Of a DNA stretch of 64,000 nt, positions 22,870-32,298 are shown piece by piece. The notes under the pieces were generated by a model. The model saw only the letters and a program-made list of their open reading frames with translations, was not told the DNA's origin and did not search any database. The stretch is from Siphonodentalium dalli (taxonomy: Eukaryota > Mollusca > Scaphopoda > Gadilida > Siphonodentaliidae). Where the stretch lies: contig CP136061.1 of NCBI GenBank assembly GCA_032622095.1, positions 190,098,369 through 190,162,368 of the forward strand. The letters are read 5' to 3'. Within the stretch, counting starts at the first letter, position 1, and each line of letters starts with the position of its first letter. A program made the translations under genes and the position numbers.

Positions 22870-24393
22870 GTAATTGTATCATTTACTAGCATCTATTAAT
22901 ATATGTTCACTTTTCTTGTCAAATGCATAATATTCATCACTATTTGAGATAATTCTAGAAAAAATGTCACAGTGTCATATAGTTTATTTAACTTCATATA
23001 GTATATACTTTTAACAGATAACTCAACGGCTATAACAATACAAAGAAACAAACAAACGAAAACATTGTTCAACAAAGAAGCGTGCATCAGCAATGACGTC
23101 AATGTTAAGTGTGTTTTTCGAAGGGTCTTCAGACACTTCCGCCTCAATCGACATATATACCATAAAACACATCATGGTAACACTTTTACGACAAACTTTG
23201 TTTCTATTGTTTTGAGGTAGGCAAAATAACAAAGTTCAGTTCTTAACAGTAAGGTGTCAGCATATAGGGATACAACATCTGTGGTCTTGGTGTCAAGGAA
23301 ACTGGCGACACAACTGGTCCATTCTGGAAGCCTTGGAGGGCACTCTGTGAGTAAGGCAAGAATGGTCTAGGAACTGTAGCAGAAATCTGATATTGAGACA
23401 TGTAATCCAACGGAGACAACATCGGCTGCACAAGCGGAAACTGACAGGAGACAGGTGACGTCGAGTTGTTTGTTGCATGCCGGGAAGACTTTGTACGTGC
23501 TCGCTTGTTCTGGAACCAGATCTGAAAATAAAATTATATGGATCAATTAAGAGTGTGCATGACTGGGGAACGTTAATTATTGCTTATCGATTGAAGAGAT
23601 AAAATGAAATCGTGTTGATAAATTATATTGCAAATAATAGTAATTGCGTATTTTGTTGAACATAGAAACCACTGTGATGGAGTTGGCAGAAGATTCAAGA
23701 TCAAAGCGAATTGATAAACCATGGTTTAATGATATCTGTCGAGAATACCGCAAACGATTTCGTGTGGCTAAAGGTAAACATGAGCGAACACCAAATAACG
23801 AAACAAAACAAGCCTTACGAAGTTCAGAACGCGAATACAAAACGGCCCTTAATAAAGCGAGCAATGATTATGAAATCAAAATCCGAAGCGAAATGGACTT
23901 ATGTATTAAAAATGACCCCCGAAAGTTCTGGCAAGACATTAGAGGTAACAAATCGAAAAAATGGTACGACACATGTATATCAATAGACACATTAACTGAA
24001 CATTTTAAAACTATGAATTGTTCAATCCCAAACTGCCCACCCATCAATACAGCAACTGAGAATGAACAACCGGATGGTGTCAACGAATTAAACCAGTTAA
24101 ATTCTCAAATATCTGAAACTGAAATATTTCGTTGCATTCACAAATTAAAGACATGTAAAGCCTCATCAGATGACGGAATAATAAATGAATATTTAAAAGC
24201 ATCAGCGAGTAAACTAATGCCACTATATGTTTCACTATTTAATGCTGTCTTTGACAGCGGCATTATCCCTGATTCGTTGAAAACAGGCTCGATTGTGCCA
24301 ATATACAAAAATAAAGGGTCCACTGGTGACCCAAATAATTACAGAGGAATAACTATCCTCAGTTGTATGGGCAAGTTATTCACGTCAATTTTA
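22870..24393. repeat. Tandem unit C (partial): terminal exon + LINE-A fragment
   Basis: It starts with the same GTAATTGTATCATTT as units A and B and holds homeobox terminal exon C and 701 bp of LINE-A. It then stops in the RT domain at 24393, where host intron sequence resumes. It lacks LINE-B. Confidence 0.8.
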
Positions 24394-24450
24394 AATAGTA
24401 ATTGCGTATTTTGTTGAACATAGAAACCACTGTGGTGGAGTTGGCAGAAG
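23636..24450. repeat. 57-bp direct repeat flanking the LINE-A fragment in unit C
   Basis: 23636-23692 and 24394-24450 are identical except for one base (AATAGTAATTGCGTATTTTG ... GAGTTGGCAGAAG). They are host intron sequence, also present once at 49688-49743 in the intact gene. The LINE-A piece (23693-24393) lies exactly between them. It is either an unusually long target duplication or the trace of a template switch or deletion. Confidence 0.8.
23693..24393 (+). pseudogene. LINE-A copy C, truncated at both ends
   Basis: It begins at the same base as copies A and B (DSRSKRIDKPWFND) and is in frame to GKLFTSILN, then ends inside the RT fingers without a tail. It lacks the catalytic YADD region. 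TGG to TTG near 24277 changes DSWKTG to DSLKTG. Confidence 0.85.
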
Positions 24451-24507
24451 GGTTTTCGACATCAATGGAGAATATATGTTGACACAAGCTTTCGGTCATT
24501 GTGGTCA

Positions 24508-24930
24508 TTAGTCTCCGGATCGGAGGACTTAATTCCACCGACACCGAGATCTCCAGTGTCCCCCGACTGCATCGAGAAGACAAGCAAGAACCACCAGCCC
24601 CTGCTCCTGCATGGCCTAACATAAATCAGAACTAGCCAGATTGGAGGAAATCTGTGACAGAACACAAGAAATGGCAGGTGCAGCTTTGGCACAATGCAGA
24701 GCCTACGAACAAACACAGGCGCCCTTGCCATCTCCATCATCGTCATCGGAAATACATAATCCAAAGAAAAAAATAATTTAACATCTTAAAATGCTTCTTT
24801 TTTTCAGCTTGATTTCTAAATAAATGGCAAAATATGAGGTGTGAAGCAAAGGTACCTATCGGTCCTTCGACCATCCCGGGGTTAACCCCCCCCCCAAATC
24901 ACAGGACAAAAAAGGCCATTGTGATTGCAT
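24508..24930. mobile_element. Unidentified insertion with a LINE-B-like piece, in the homeobox intron
   Basis: Compared with the intron of the intact gene (49800-49815), about 420 bp are extra here. Within it, 24562-24620 matches the first bases of the LINE-B copies (GAGAAGACAAGCAAGAACCA). The rest, including an AATAAATGG stretch and a poly(C) run near 24888, is not recognised. Confidence 0.5.
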
Positions 24931-25263
24931 TATAAAATGACGTATAATGTCAGTGAGGCCACAAGCATCAATCTGGGATTATTAAGAGGTAGCAACGAAA
25001 CCATTATACTGATCCGAGTGCAACCCGCGTCAGATGTTATGCCGTGATGAGATAGTGCCAATGTTTCTAGTTTTTTATACAAAGAAAAAAAAACCTTATG
25101 TGGTCCATGTCCCCCCAACGTTGTGTTATTGTCTGAATTGTATCGAAGTAGAGACGAATGGTTCCTACCTTGATGTTCTTCTCTGGTATATCGAGCTCGT
25201 TGGCCAGTTGTTCTCGCTCGTCGTTGTCGGGGTACGGGTTCGCGTTGAACGCGTCGAGAAGCT

Positions 25264-28200
25264 ATATACAATTTAATCATCCTCGGAGGTGACATCCACC
25301 CTAATCCGGGCCCTGATACGAATCAAAACGTAAAAATTATGCATTTAAATGTTCAAAGTCTGACTCCCAAGATAGATATTATTAGTACCGAAATGCCTAA
25401 CTTTGATATCTGCTGTTTCACAGAGACATGGCTAGGTGTAAACATCCCCAACGAACGATTACTAGTTCAAGGTTTTGGCGAACCGGAGCGAAGGGACAGG
25501 GCTGATTCATATGGTGGGGTAATAGTCTACATAAGGAATAACATAGCATATAGACGGCGAATCGATCTCGAACACCCGGGAATAGAAAGCGTTTGGATAG
25601 AACTATGCCATGGAAATACCAGAAGCCTAATCGGTGCTATATATAGACCCCCAAATTGTAACTGTTGGACTGAAATTACAACTATGTTAGATTCGGCACG
25701 TGACCTATCCCCACATAACCTGATAATCATAGGAGACCTTAATGAAAACCAATATTGCCCATCAAATAATAGAATCTCAGCAGTATGTAATCAACTAACA
25801 TTAAAACAGTTAATAACGGAATCTACCAATTTTACTGAATATTCGGAAACTCTTATCGATGTTGTCCTGGTAAATAAAAACTGCTCTGTCTTTGAAAGTG
25901 GAACCCTTGAACCCTTCCATGGAAATTATATTCGCTATCATATTCCCACATTTGTAGATATCCTAATTTCGGAAAAGAAATCTCAACAGAAACCGTTTAC
26001 TAGGCGTGTATTTAACTACGATGAAGCAAATTTCACAGATCTAGATAAGTCAATCTTAGAACAAGACTGGAAACAAACCTTTTCAAATACCCCCATCAGT
26101 GAAATGACCAACGTACTAACAACTTTCTTACAAGATCAGATCAATATTTTTGTCCCAAGTAAAATTGTGCGTTGTATGAAAGATGAACCAGCATGGTTAA
26201 ATTCTGGAATAAAACAACATATCAAACAACGAAAGCGCTTGTATGAAAAAGCTAAAGTTCGTAATACCATCAACGCATGGACAAACTATAGGAAAAAACG
26301 AAACGAAGTAATCTCCCTTATAAGAAAATCAAAATCTGACCACATAGTGCACATGCAAGACATCCTGAATAATCCAGAAACACCCTCATCTGCCTGGTGG
26401 AAAACCTTTAATAAACTCTCAGAAAAAAACAGCAATAGAGCTATTCCGTACTTGTCGTGGAATAACAGCACACATACATCCAACTATGACAAAGCAGAAG
26501 CTTTTAATGACTATTTCTGTAGTGTTTCATCTATAGATGACTCAAATGCCACAATACCAGAATACACCCCATTGCAATCTATTCCAGAACTAAATGAAAT
26601 ATTAATCTCTGAATCGGATATAATAGAAACCTTGAAAAATCTTGTTCCTGATAAATCTTCCGGTTACGATGAGATAAGTCCGCGCATACTAAAAAAATGT
26701 CCTAGCCTGCATCATCCATTGAAAATAATGTTTAAAACATTCATGGAAAACTCTTTCTTCCCCGATGAATGGAAACGTGCAAACGTTGTTCCAATTTTTA
26801 AAAAAGGAGACCCAACAGACCCAGGAAACTACAGACCCATATCCCTATTAAGTTGTATTGGTAAAGTATACGAGAAATGCATAGCCAAACATCTACTCAC
26901 ATTTCTTACCAAAAATAGTTTACTGTGCAAACACCAAGCTGGATTCCTCCCCGGGCAGTCAACATCACACCAATTATGCGAAATTTATCACGAAATTAGT
27001 AAAAGTTTGGACAAAGGCCAGGATGTCAGAGTTTTATTCTTCGATATAAGCAAAGCATTCGACAAAGTTTGGCACCGTGGTTTAGTTTATAAATTAAAAA
27101 GAATGGGTATCACAGGTAATCTTCTCAGATGGATTGAATCATATCTAACAAACCGCGAGCAAAGAGTAGTTTTGGGCTCAGAATCTTCTTCCTGGGGAGG
27201 GGTTAAAGCTGGTGTGCCCCAAGGATCCGTCCTTGGGCCGATTTTATTTTTAACCTACATTAACGACATTGTTAAAGGAATTAAAAGTGACATTAGACTA
27301 TTTGCTGACGATACGTCCATATTTCTGCCTATTAAAGACCCGATACAAAGTGCCAAAATATTGCAAAAAGACATAAACACACTGGAAGCATGGTCGAAGA
27401 GATGGCTAGTAAAATTCAATGCCAGTAAATCAGAATCTATGTGCATATCACGTAAACAAAACCCCTTGAATCATCCAAACTTATATATGAACAATGTCCC
27501 ATTGAACACAGTATCAAACCACAAACACCTTGGTGTCGTTTTTGAAAACAATTGCTCATGGAAGGCCCATATTGCGTCTATATCTAAACTTGCATGGTAT
27601 CGAATATCTATGTTACAAAAACAAAAATACGTTCTAAATAGAGAAACCCTAGAAAAATGTTATTTCACTCTTGTAAGACCAATCATAGAATACGCAAACG
27701 TTATCTGGGACAATTGCACAATAGCAGAATCTGACAAGTTGGAAGATATACAACTAGAAGCTGCGCGTATTGTAACAGGATGTACCAGATCCACGAGTAA
27801 TAATAACCTTATAATTGAAGCAGGTTGGGAGACTCTAAAAAAGAGACGTGAAAATTCAAAACTTTATTTATATCACAAAATGATCTATAATTCGGCCCCG
27901 GAGTATCTACAAAACTTAGTGCCCCCACTTGTATCCGAGGTATCGAAAATTAATACCCGTAACTCAAAAAACTTTCGGCTACCCCAATTTAACGCCAATT
28001 CACACGACCGGTCATTCATATTAAATACAGCAGCCCTCTGGAATTCACTGCCGATGAGCACACGCGACATAGTGAATTACGACGAATTTAGAACAACAAT
28101 AAACACTTGTCATAAAAAGAAGAATTCACGCTTCAAATATTGTTACACAAGAAAAGCACAAGTAATCCACACACGTCTTAGAAACTATTGTAGTGACCTA

Positions 28201-28455
28201 AACGCGCATAAATACCAAAATTATATCTCTGTCACTGATCGCTGTGTTTGTGGCCAAATAGAAGATAGCTACCACTACATATTCCAATGTCGGCGTTACC
28301 GTCCACATAGGCAAATTCTTCTTGGAAAGATCCCAGACGCAATAGTTCCCTCAGTTTATACTTTCCTCAATGGCGATGATACAATGAGTCTACAAACGAA
28401 TCTAACTATTTTTGAAGAATTCCAAAAATTTATTATCCACACACAACGATTTTAG
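25264..28455 (+). CDS. LINE-C endonuclease-reverse transcriptase, uninterrupted
   Basis: The frame is open from the first base of the element. Codons 9-17 read GDIHPNPGP, a 2A-like linker motif. The AP-type endonuclease starts at KIMHLNVQSL (codon 24) with FTETWL, YGGVIVYI, AIYRPPN and IIGDLNEN (near codon 155). The RT domain includes SSGYDEISPRIL, YRPISLLSCIGKVYEKCI, QAGFLPGQST, FFDISKAFDKVWH, GVPQGSVLGPILF and LFADDTSIF (near codon 680). A finger CVCGQIEDSYHYIFQC lies near the C-terminus. The order and motifs fit the CR1/jockey superfamily. Residues needed for RT catalysis are present and no stop is seen over 1064 codons, so this is the best-preserved LINE in the window. Translation start is unclear because the 5' part is missing; the first ATG is at 25339. 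Confidence 0.9.
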   Translation: MYNLIILGGDIHPNPGPDTNQNVKIMHLNVQSLTPKIDIISTEMPNFDICCFTETWLGVNIPNERLLVQGFGEPERRDRADSYGGVIVYIRNNIAYRRRIDLEHPGIESVWIELCHGNTRSLIGAIYRPPNCNCWTEITTMLDSARDLSPHNLIIIGDLNENQYCPSNNRISAVCNQLTLKQLITESTNFTEYSETLIDVVLVNKNCSVFESGTLEPFHGNYIRYHIPTFVDILISEKKSQQKPFTRRVFNYDEANFTDLDKSILEQDWKQTFSNTPISEMTNVLTTFLQDQINIFVPSKIVRCMKDEPAWLNSGIKQHIKQRKRLYEKAKVRNTINAWTNYRKKRNEVISLIRKSKSDHIVHMQDILNNPETPSSAWWKTFNKLSEKNSNRAIPYLSWNNSTHTSNYDKAEAFNDYFCSVSSIDDSNATIPEYTPLQSIPELNEILISESDIIETLKNLVPDKSSGYDEISPRILKKCPSLHHPLKIMFKTFMENSFFPDEWKRANVVPIFKKGDPTDPGNYRPISLLSCIGKVYEKCIAKHLLTFLTKNSLLCKHQAGFLPGQSTSHQLCEIYHEISKSLDKGQDVRVLFFDISKAFDKVWHRGLVYKLKRMGITGNLLRWIESYLTNREQRVVLGSESSSWGGVKAGVPQGSVLGPILFLTYINDIVKGIKSDIRLFADDTSIFLPIKDPIQSAKILQKDINTLEAWSKRWLVKFNASKSESMCISRKQNPLNHPNLYMNNVPLNTVSNHKHLGVVFENNCSWKAHIASISKLAWYRISMLQKQKYVLNRETLEKCYFTLVRPIIEYANVIWDNCTIAESDKLEDIQLEAARIVTGCTRSTSNNNLIIEAGWETLKKRRENSKLYLYHKMIYNSAPEYLQNLVPPLVSEVSKINTRNSKNFRLPQFNANSHDRSFILNTAALWNSLPMSTRDIVNYDEFRTTINTCHKKKNSRFKYCYTRKAQVIHTRLRNYCSDLNAHKYQNYISVTDRCVCGQIEDSYHYIFQCRRYRPHRQILLGKIPDAIVPSVYTFLNGDDTMSLQTNLTIFEEFQKFIIHTQRF

Positions 28456-28885
28456 TTGCTTAATTATAAATCGGTCAGCAGCATCTTAAGCATCATACGT
28501 AACATGTAATAAAATGAATAATCCGTTCCATTCTACTCCCCTCACCACTCCCCTCCATCTTTGTCTTCTTATCTTAAATTCTCCTCTTATTCTTTATACC
28601 CAAAAATCATAGGAACAATGTGATATCCGAATTATCTATCTACTGTCCGGTCCCGACACTAACGTCAATTTCCATGATGAGTTATATAGTATATTATACA
28701 GGGGCCCTAGATGATACATGGGGAGAACGACACCTGAAAAGCCATGTGCTTACTGTCGTTCTCCCTTTCTACCAGATATATCACATATTACCATTATACA
28801 TTATATTAATTCCTTGTGTATTCCTTCGTTCAATTTATATTATGTATATTATATATTTGGTGGATAAATAAACTATGCTTAAACC
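25264..28885 (+). mobile_element. LINE-C retrotransposon inserted in a homeobox exon
   Basis: The 7-bp sequence AGAAGCT is present on both sides (25257-25263 and 28886-28892). It occurs once at the matching place in the intact homeobox exon (about 50156-50162). The element is 5'-truncated just upstream of its NPGP motif, carries one long EN-RT frame (to 28455), and has a 3' UTR of about 430 bp ending in GGATAAATAAAC sequence. Confidence 0.9.
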
Positions 28886-28892
28886 AGAAGCT

Positions 28893-29063
28893 TCCCCATC
28901 TGATCTGGAGAATAGTTGACTCGATTCTTTTTCTTGCTGGTTTTCTCTGCGGATGATGTTGGTGTGGTGCTTCTTGATGACGATGGTGAGCTGCCGGTGA
29001 TGTCAGGTGAACTGCCGGTTGCTGGTCGGACAAAATCACATCCAATAAAATCGGCGCGCGTCC
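28893..29063 (-). pseudogene. First half of the disrupted homeobox exon
   Basis: It reads GRADFIGCDFVRPATGSSPD, a Ser/Thr/Pro-rich stretch and then KNRVNYSPDQMGKLL, the homeodomain N-terminal arm and helix 1 start, before LINE-C cuts it. It matches the exon at 50068-50360. The acceptor TTTCAG|GG is normal. Confidence 0.85.
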
Positions 29064-30221
29064 CTGAAACAAAAAATACTGAGATCAGAATAATGGAATT
29101 ACATATTGTATATGTTACACATTAAATGGACATTTGTCGATTCAGAGTTCCTGGTGGAGGTGGGTGGGTGGCTTCAAATACCAGAATATCAGTGGAACCT
29201 TTAGCTTTATAGGTGATGGTGAATCGAATGATGAGAAAACGCGTGCAGCCGTGTGTGCTATTTATATTATTTGTGATACCATTCATTACACATTATACCC
29301 CCGCGCCCACATGTATAGGATATATGCGATTTTTATATTCCACTATAAGGTGAGACCTGGCATGCCATTGTGCCATGCGACCTTACTGGTCAGTTTATAA
29401 GTGTTTTGATTTCGCCGTTTTCAAAGTTGAATTATTCCATGGGCGCCAAATACATGCATGCAGGCACAAAAATTAACAGTTACGGGTTTGATGACTGCTA
29501 TAGTAATGGTGAAATACATGGACTGTTGATAGGCGTGTGCGATCTTGTTGTTTTCAGACGGAAGGCATCTTCGAATGCTTTCACTTCGTCGCCAAATTTG
29601 TCCATGGTATGTTGATCCTGAAAATAAACATATGTTCTCGTTAGAGTATCGCAATGGTTAGCTATTGCCAAGAATCTCCACTCTATGCTAACGCCCGTAT
29701 ATAGCCATAGAGAGATCCGTGGCATGATATACGCAATGGTATCTTACAGCCAAAGCAATGCACTCTAATTATGGGCTGAATTAAGAAGCTGGTAATGATG
29801 TATTTGTTCGCCGTTCAGTTGCAGACAGTAAATTCGGTTAACATCTGGTGCATATCTTGAAATATCATGAAATGAGGACGAGAAATTAAGTATTTGTATT
29901 TGTTGTCATGTGTGTGGACACACGGAACATTGTATAGTATGTTAAAGTCTTGCTAGAAAAAAGACGTATAGAACACCTGTCTGTTTGTGGCGTTTGCAAT
30001 ATAATGTTAGCATGTGTATTGATCGAGCACGCCCGCACATACACATAAATACAGATATATAACTTACAGGTTCCTTCGTTTGTTTGTCGATCATATCCGA
30101 CAATAGAGATGAAATACAGAAATTTCTGGAATTCATGTTCGAATTATTTGTGCAAGAGAACTACCACAATGATAACAAATTGACTCAGATTAAGTTTGCG
30201 AATGAAATCAGTGGTTGTCCC

Positions 30222-30312
30222 AGGGTATATATAGCAAAGTGTTTGTAAGAACATGACAGGAATGTTTTGAGTAATGACCGTCACCGGCTTCGTCTTTAAA
30301 AACAACCAATCA
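30222..30312 (-). promoter_or_regulatory. TATA and CCAAT-box promoter of the first minus homeobox gene
   Basis: TATATATA lies at 30226-30233, about 90 bp upstream of the ATG at 30136. An ATTGG box (CCAAT on the plus strand, 30306-30310) lies about 75 bp further upstream. Spacing fits a classic RNA polymerase II core promoter. The same arrangement occurs in the second copy. Function is inferred from position only. Confidence 0.4.
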
Positions 30313-30601
30313 GTGCAATAATTGGCTGACATATTTCGTGCTGTAAGCAAGATCCGAACCACAGACATGAGAAGCGGTGTGTTCTTTGAAGCCAGGGTCG
30401 GGTGTTTACTTTGTAATTAAGTGTCATCATTACACGATTGAGTTTGACAATCACCTTCGAAGCAATTGGTGGATGCGCTGTCTATACATCTGAATTATTA
30501 TGTTATATTATATTATTATATTATAATTATAGCGCATGCCATTGCTAAACAAATGGTGAAATTAATCCGGGTAGGCCTAATATCATAACACATGTATGTT
30601 C

Positions 30602-30764
30602 ATAAGGATTAACTGCCATGTGGACTGTTTAATGGAGATGTAACCGTGAGGTAAGTGGTCATAACTTGTGTAAAACCCGAAGGGATTTACATACAAGTTA
30701 TGACCACTTACCTCACGGGGGTTACATCTCCATAAAAACAGTCCACATGACAGTTAATCCTTAT
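30602..30764. repeat. 163-bp hairpin in the divergent promoter region, copy 1
   Basis: The left arm starts ATAAGGATTAACTGCCATGT and the right arm ends ACATGACAGTTAATCCTTAT. The arms pair over roughly 75 bp with a few mismatches (GGTAAGTGGTCATAACTTGT against ACAAGTTATGACCACTTACC), around a loop at AAACCCGAAGG. It could be a foldback element or a transcribed structured RNA. No target duplication is obvious. Confidence 0.75.
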
Positions 30765-32231
30765 ATTTATATACATTTAGCGAAAAAGCCACTTTTGTAA
30801 ATGTATTTTAATCGAAAAGTGTATCGTGACAAAACCAGCCCAAAATAACCCATAGCACCCTTGGCAAAAGTTAACAGGAACAATTTCTTTATATTGAAAC
30901 CTGATTATTTATTAAGTCAATCCTGCGCGAGTCCAAATGGGCCCAAAACATTCCGCGTTTTTCTTTCCGATATCTATGTCGCGTCGATCTAATTCTTGGG
31001 TTTGCAGTTATGAACTGTTGCGCGTTCACCGAGAAATAATTGCAACTAGTCACGTGGGCGCCGACCAATCGGAATGCTGGATTTAGTGATAATCACTCTT
31101 AGTATGTAAATATATATATGTAAGGTCTATAATGTTCAATTTGTGTGAACATTATTTATTTATCCCAACGAATCATTAGAGAATTTACAAAACATACATA
31201 TATCTACGAGGAAGAAATTTGGGAGATAAGACGTGGATTTGACATCAAGCGCTTAAATGGAGCCATCTCATAAGAAAATAACATAATTTACATTGTAGGA
31301 AGATATAGATGTTCATTTCTCCACATTTAAGATATATATTTTAAGATAATACCATAATAATAAAGAGCGTTTCGTAGTTACAAATGTGCTTATATACTCT
31401 ATGATAGAACGCCGGGCGCTTATATGGAGCCATCACATCAGAAGAGAAGTATTTGCATAGTGGAAAGATAGAACTATAGAGATCGGAAGGTGAAAGACAA
31501 AAGGTATGAAGTGGAAAATACCCACAGTATACATCGTTATCCACAGGTCTCTGTTAACAATTAACCATAACATAATTTATCTCATATCTACTTGTTTTCT
31601 GACGAAATAATAAAAAATAGCACCTTGTTTGTGTTCAGATCCTCTACAAGCCATGCACAAACCACTTCTTTCAACTATACTATTTCAGCTGCAACAATTA
31701 ACGTACTATTAATTTAAATTTAATTTAATTTGTTTTGTATTTGGAATAAATACTGTTCACACCAATCTCTTTTACTCCCAAATGTAAAAATTCACATTCC
31801 AAATTGCAGCCAAAATAGGAATAAATCAGAAAACATAGAATGAAAATCGTGTTCTTGAAATCTATTGTTTGGAATACTTGGTATAGTGTCTTAAAATTCT
31901 TCAAGCTATGCATGGTGAGTGGGAAAATAAACAATAATTATTATTATTATAATTTTTTTTATTAAACGCATCTTAAATAAAAACAAATGCGGGTAGGAAA
32001 TTTGTTATTTAATTCCTGACAGACAGAGCTCATATATGCCGAAAAGGTGTCGCTAACAGTTTATGGTAGTGAAAACATAGGGCTTCGGTCCCTTCACTGA
32101 GACATGTCGGTCTTCTTGGTGTAACGTTCCAGCGGAATATGAGACAGGAACACGTTAGCGAACCAATCGTGACACTTGTTTGTATAAGGCCGTCTGAAAG
32201 AACTGCTCAAATGGCTTCTGTCATATTCAGC

Positions 32232-32238
32232 TATATAA
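32232..32238 (+). promoter_or_regulatory. TATA-like box of the plus homeobox gene, copy 1
   Basis: TATATAA lies 61 bp upstream of the ATG at 32299, inside GCTATATAACCGCC, and is conserved in copy 2 at 53558-53564. Confidence 0.35.
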
Positions 32239-32298
32239 CCGCCACCAAATTGTCCAACAAGCATGAACCGTGAGTCATTCTAACAATAGCGTGCCATC

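Larger units (their letters stand above)
23243..30136 (-). pseudogene. First minus-strand PRD-like homeobox gene, disrupted
   Basis: All four coding exons of the intact gene at 49290-51463 can be aligned. Exon 1 is 30068-30136 (MNSRNFCISSLLSDMI). Exon 2 is 29518-29617, with its donor changed from CAG|GTATTT to CAT|GTATTT. The homeobox exon, 25169-29063, is cut in two by LINE-C (25264-28885). The terminal exon is 23243-23521, with a normal acceptor CAG. The homeobox exon also has a 27-nt in-frame deletion of the DDSYVS region. The intron before the terminal exon holds a LINE-A fragment and another insertion. No shared coding frameshift is seen outside the LINE-C insertion, so inactivation may be recent. 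If transcribed, a homeodomain protein could form only if LINE-C were removed. Confidence 0.85.
30137..32298. other. Divergent intergenic region between homeobox genes, copy 1
   Basis: This 2.16-kb non-coding stretch separates the start codons of the minus and plus homeobox genes and is nearly identical to 51464-53624. It contains the two putative core promoters, a 163-bp hairpin, AT-rich blocks and short ATTATT repeats at about 31935-31950. No convincing ORF is present. Shared control of both genes from this stretch is an inference from the geometry. Confidence 0.6.
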
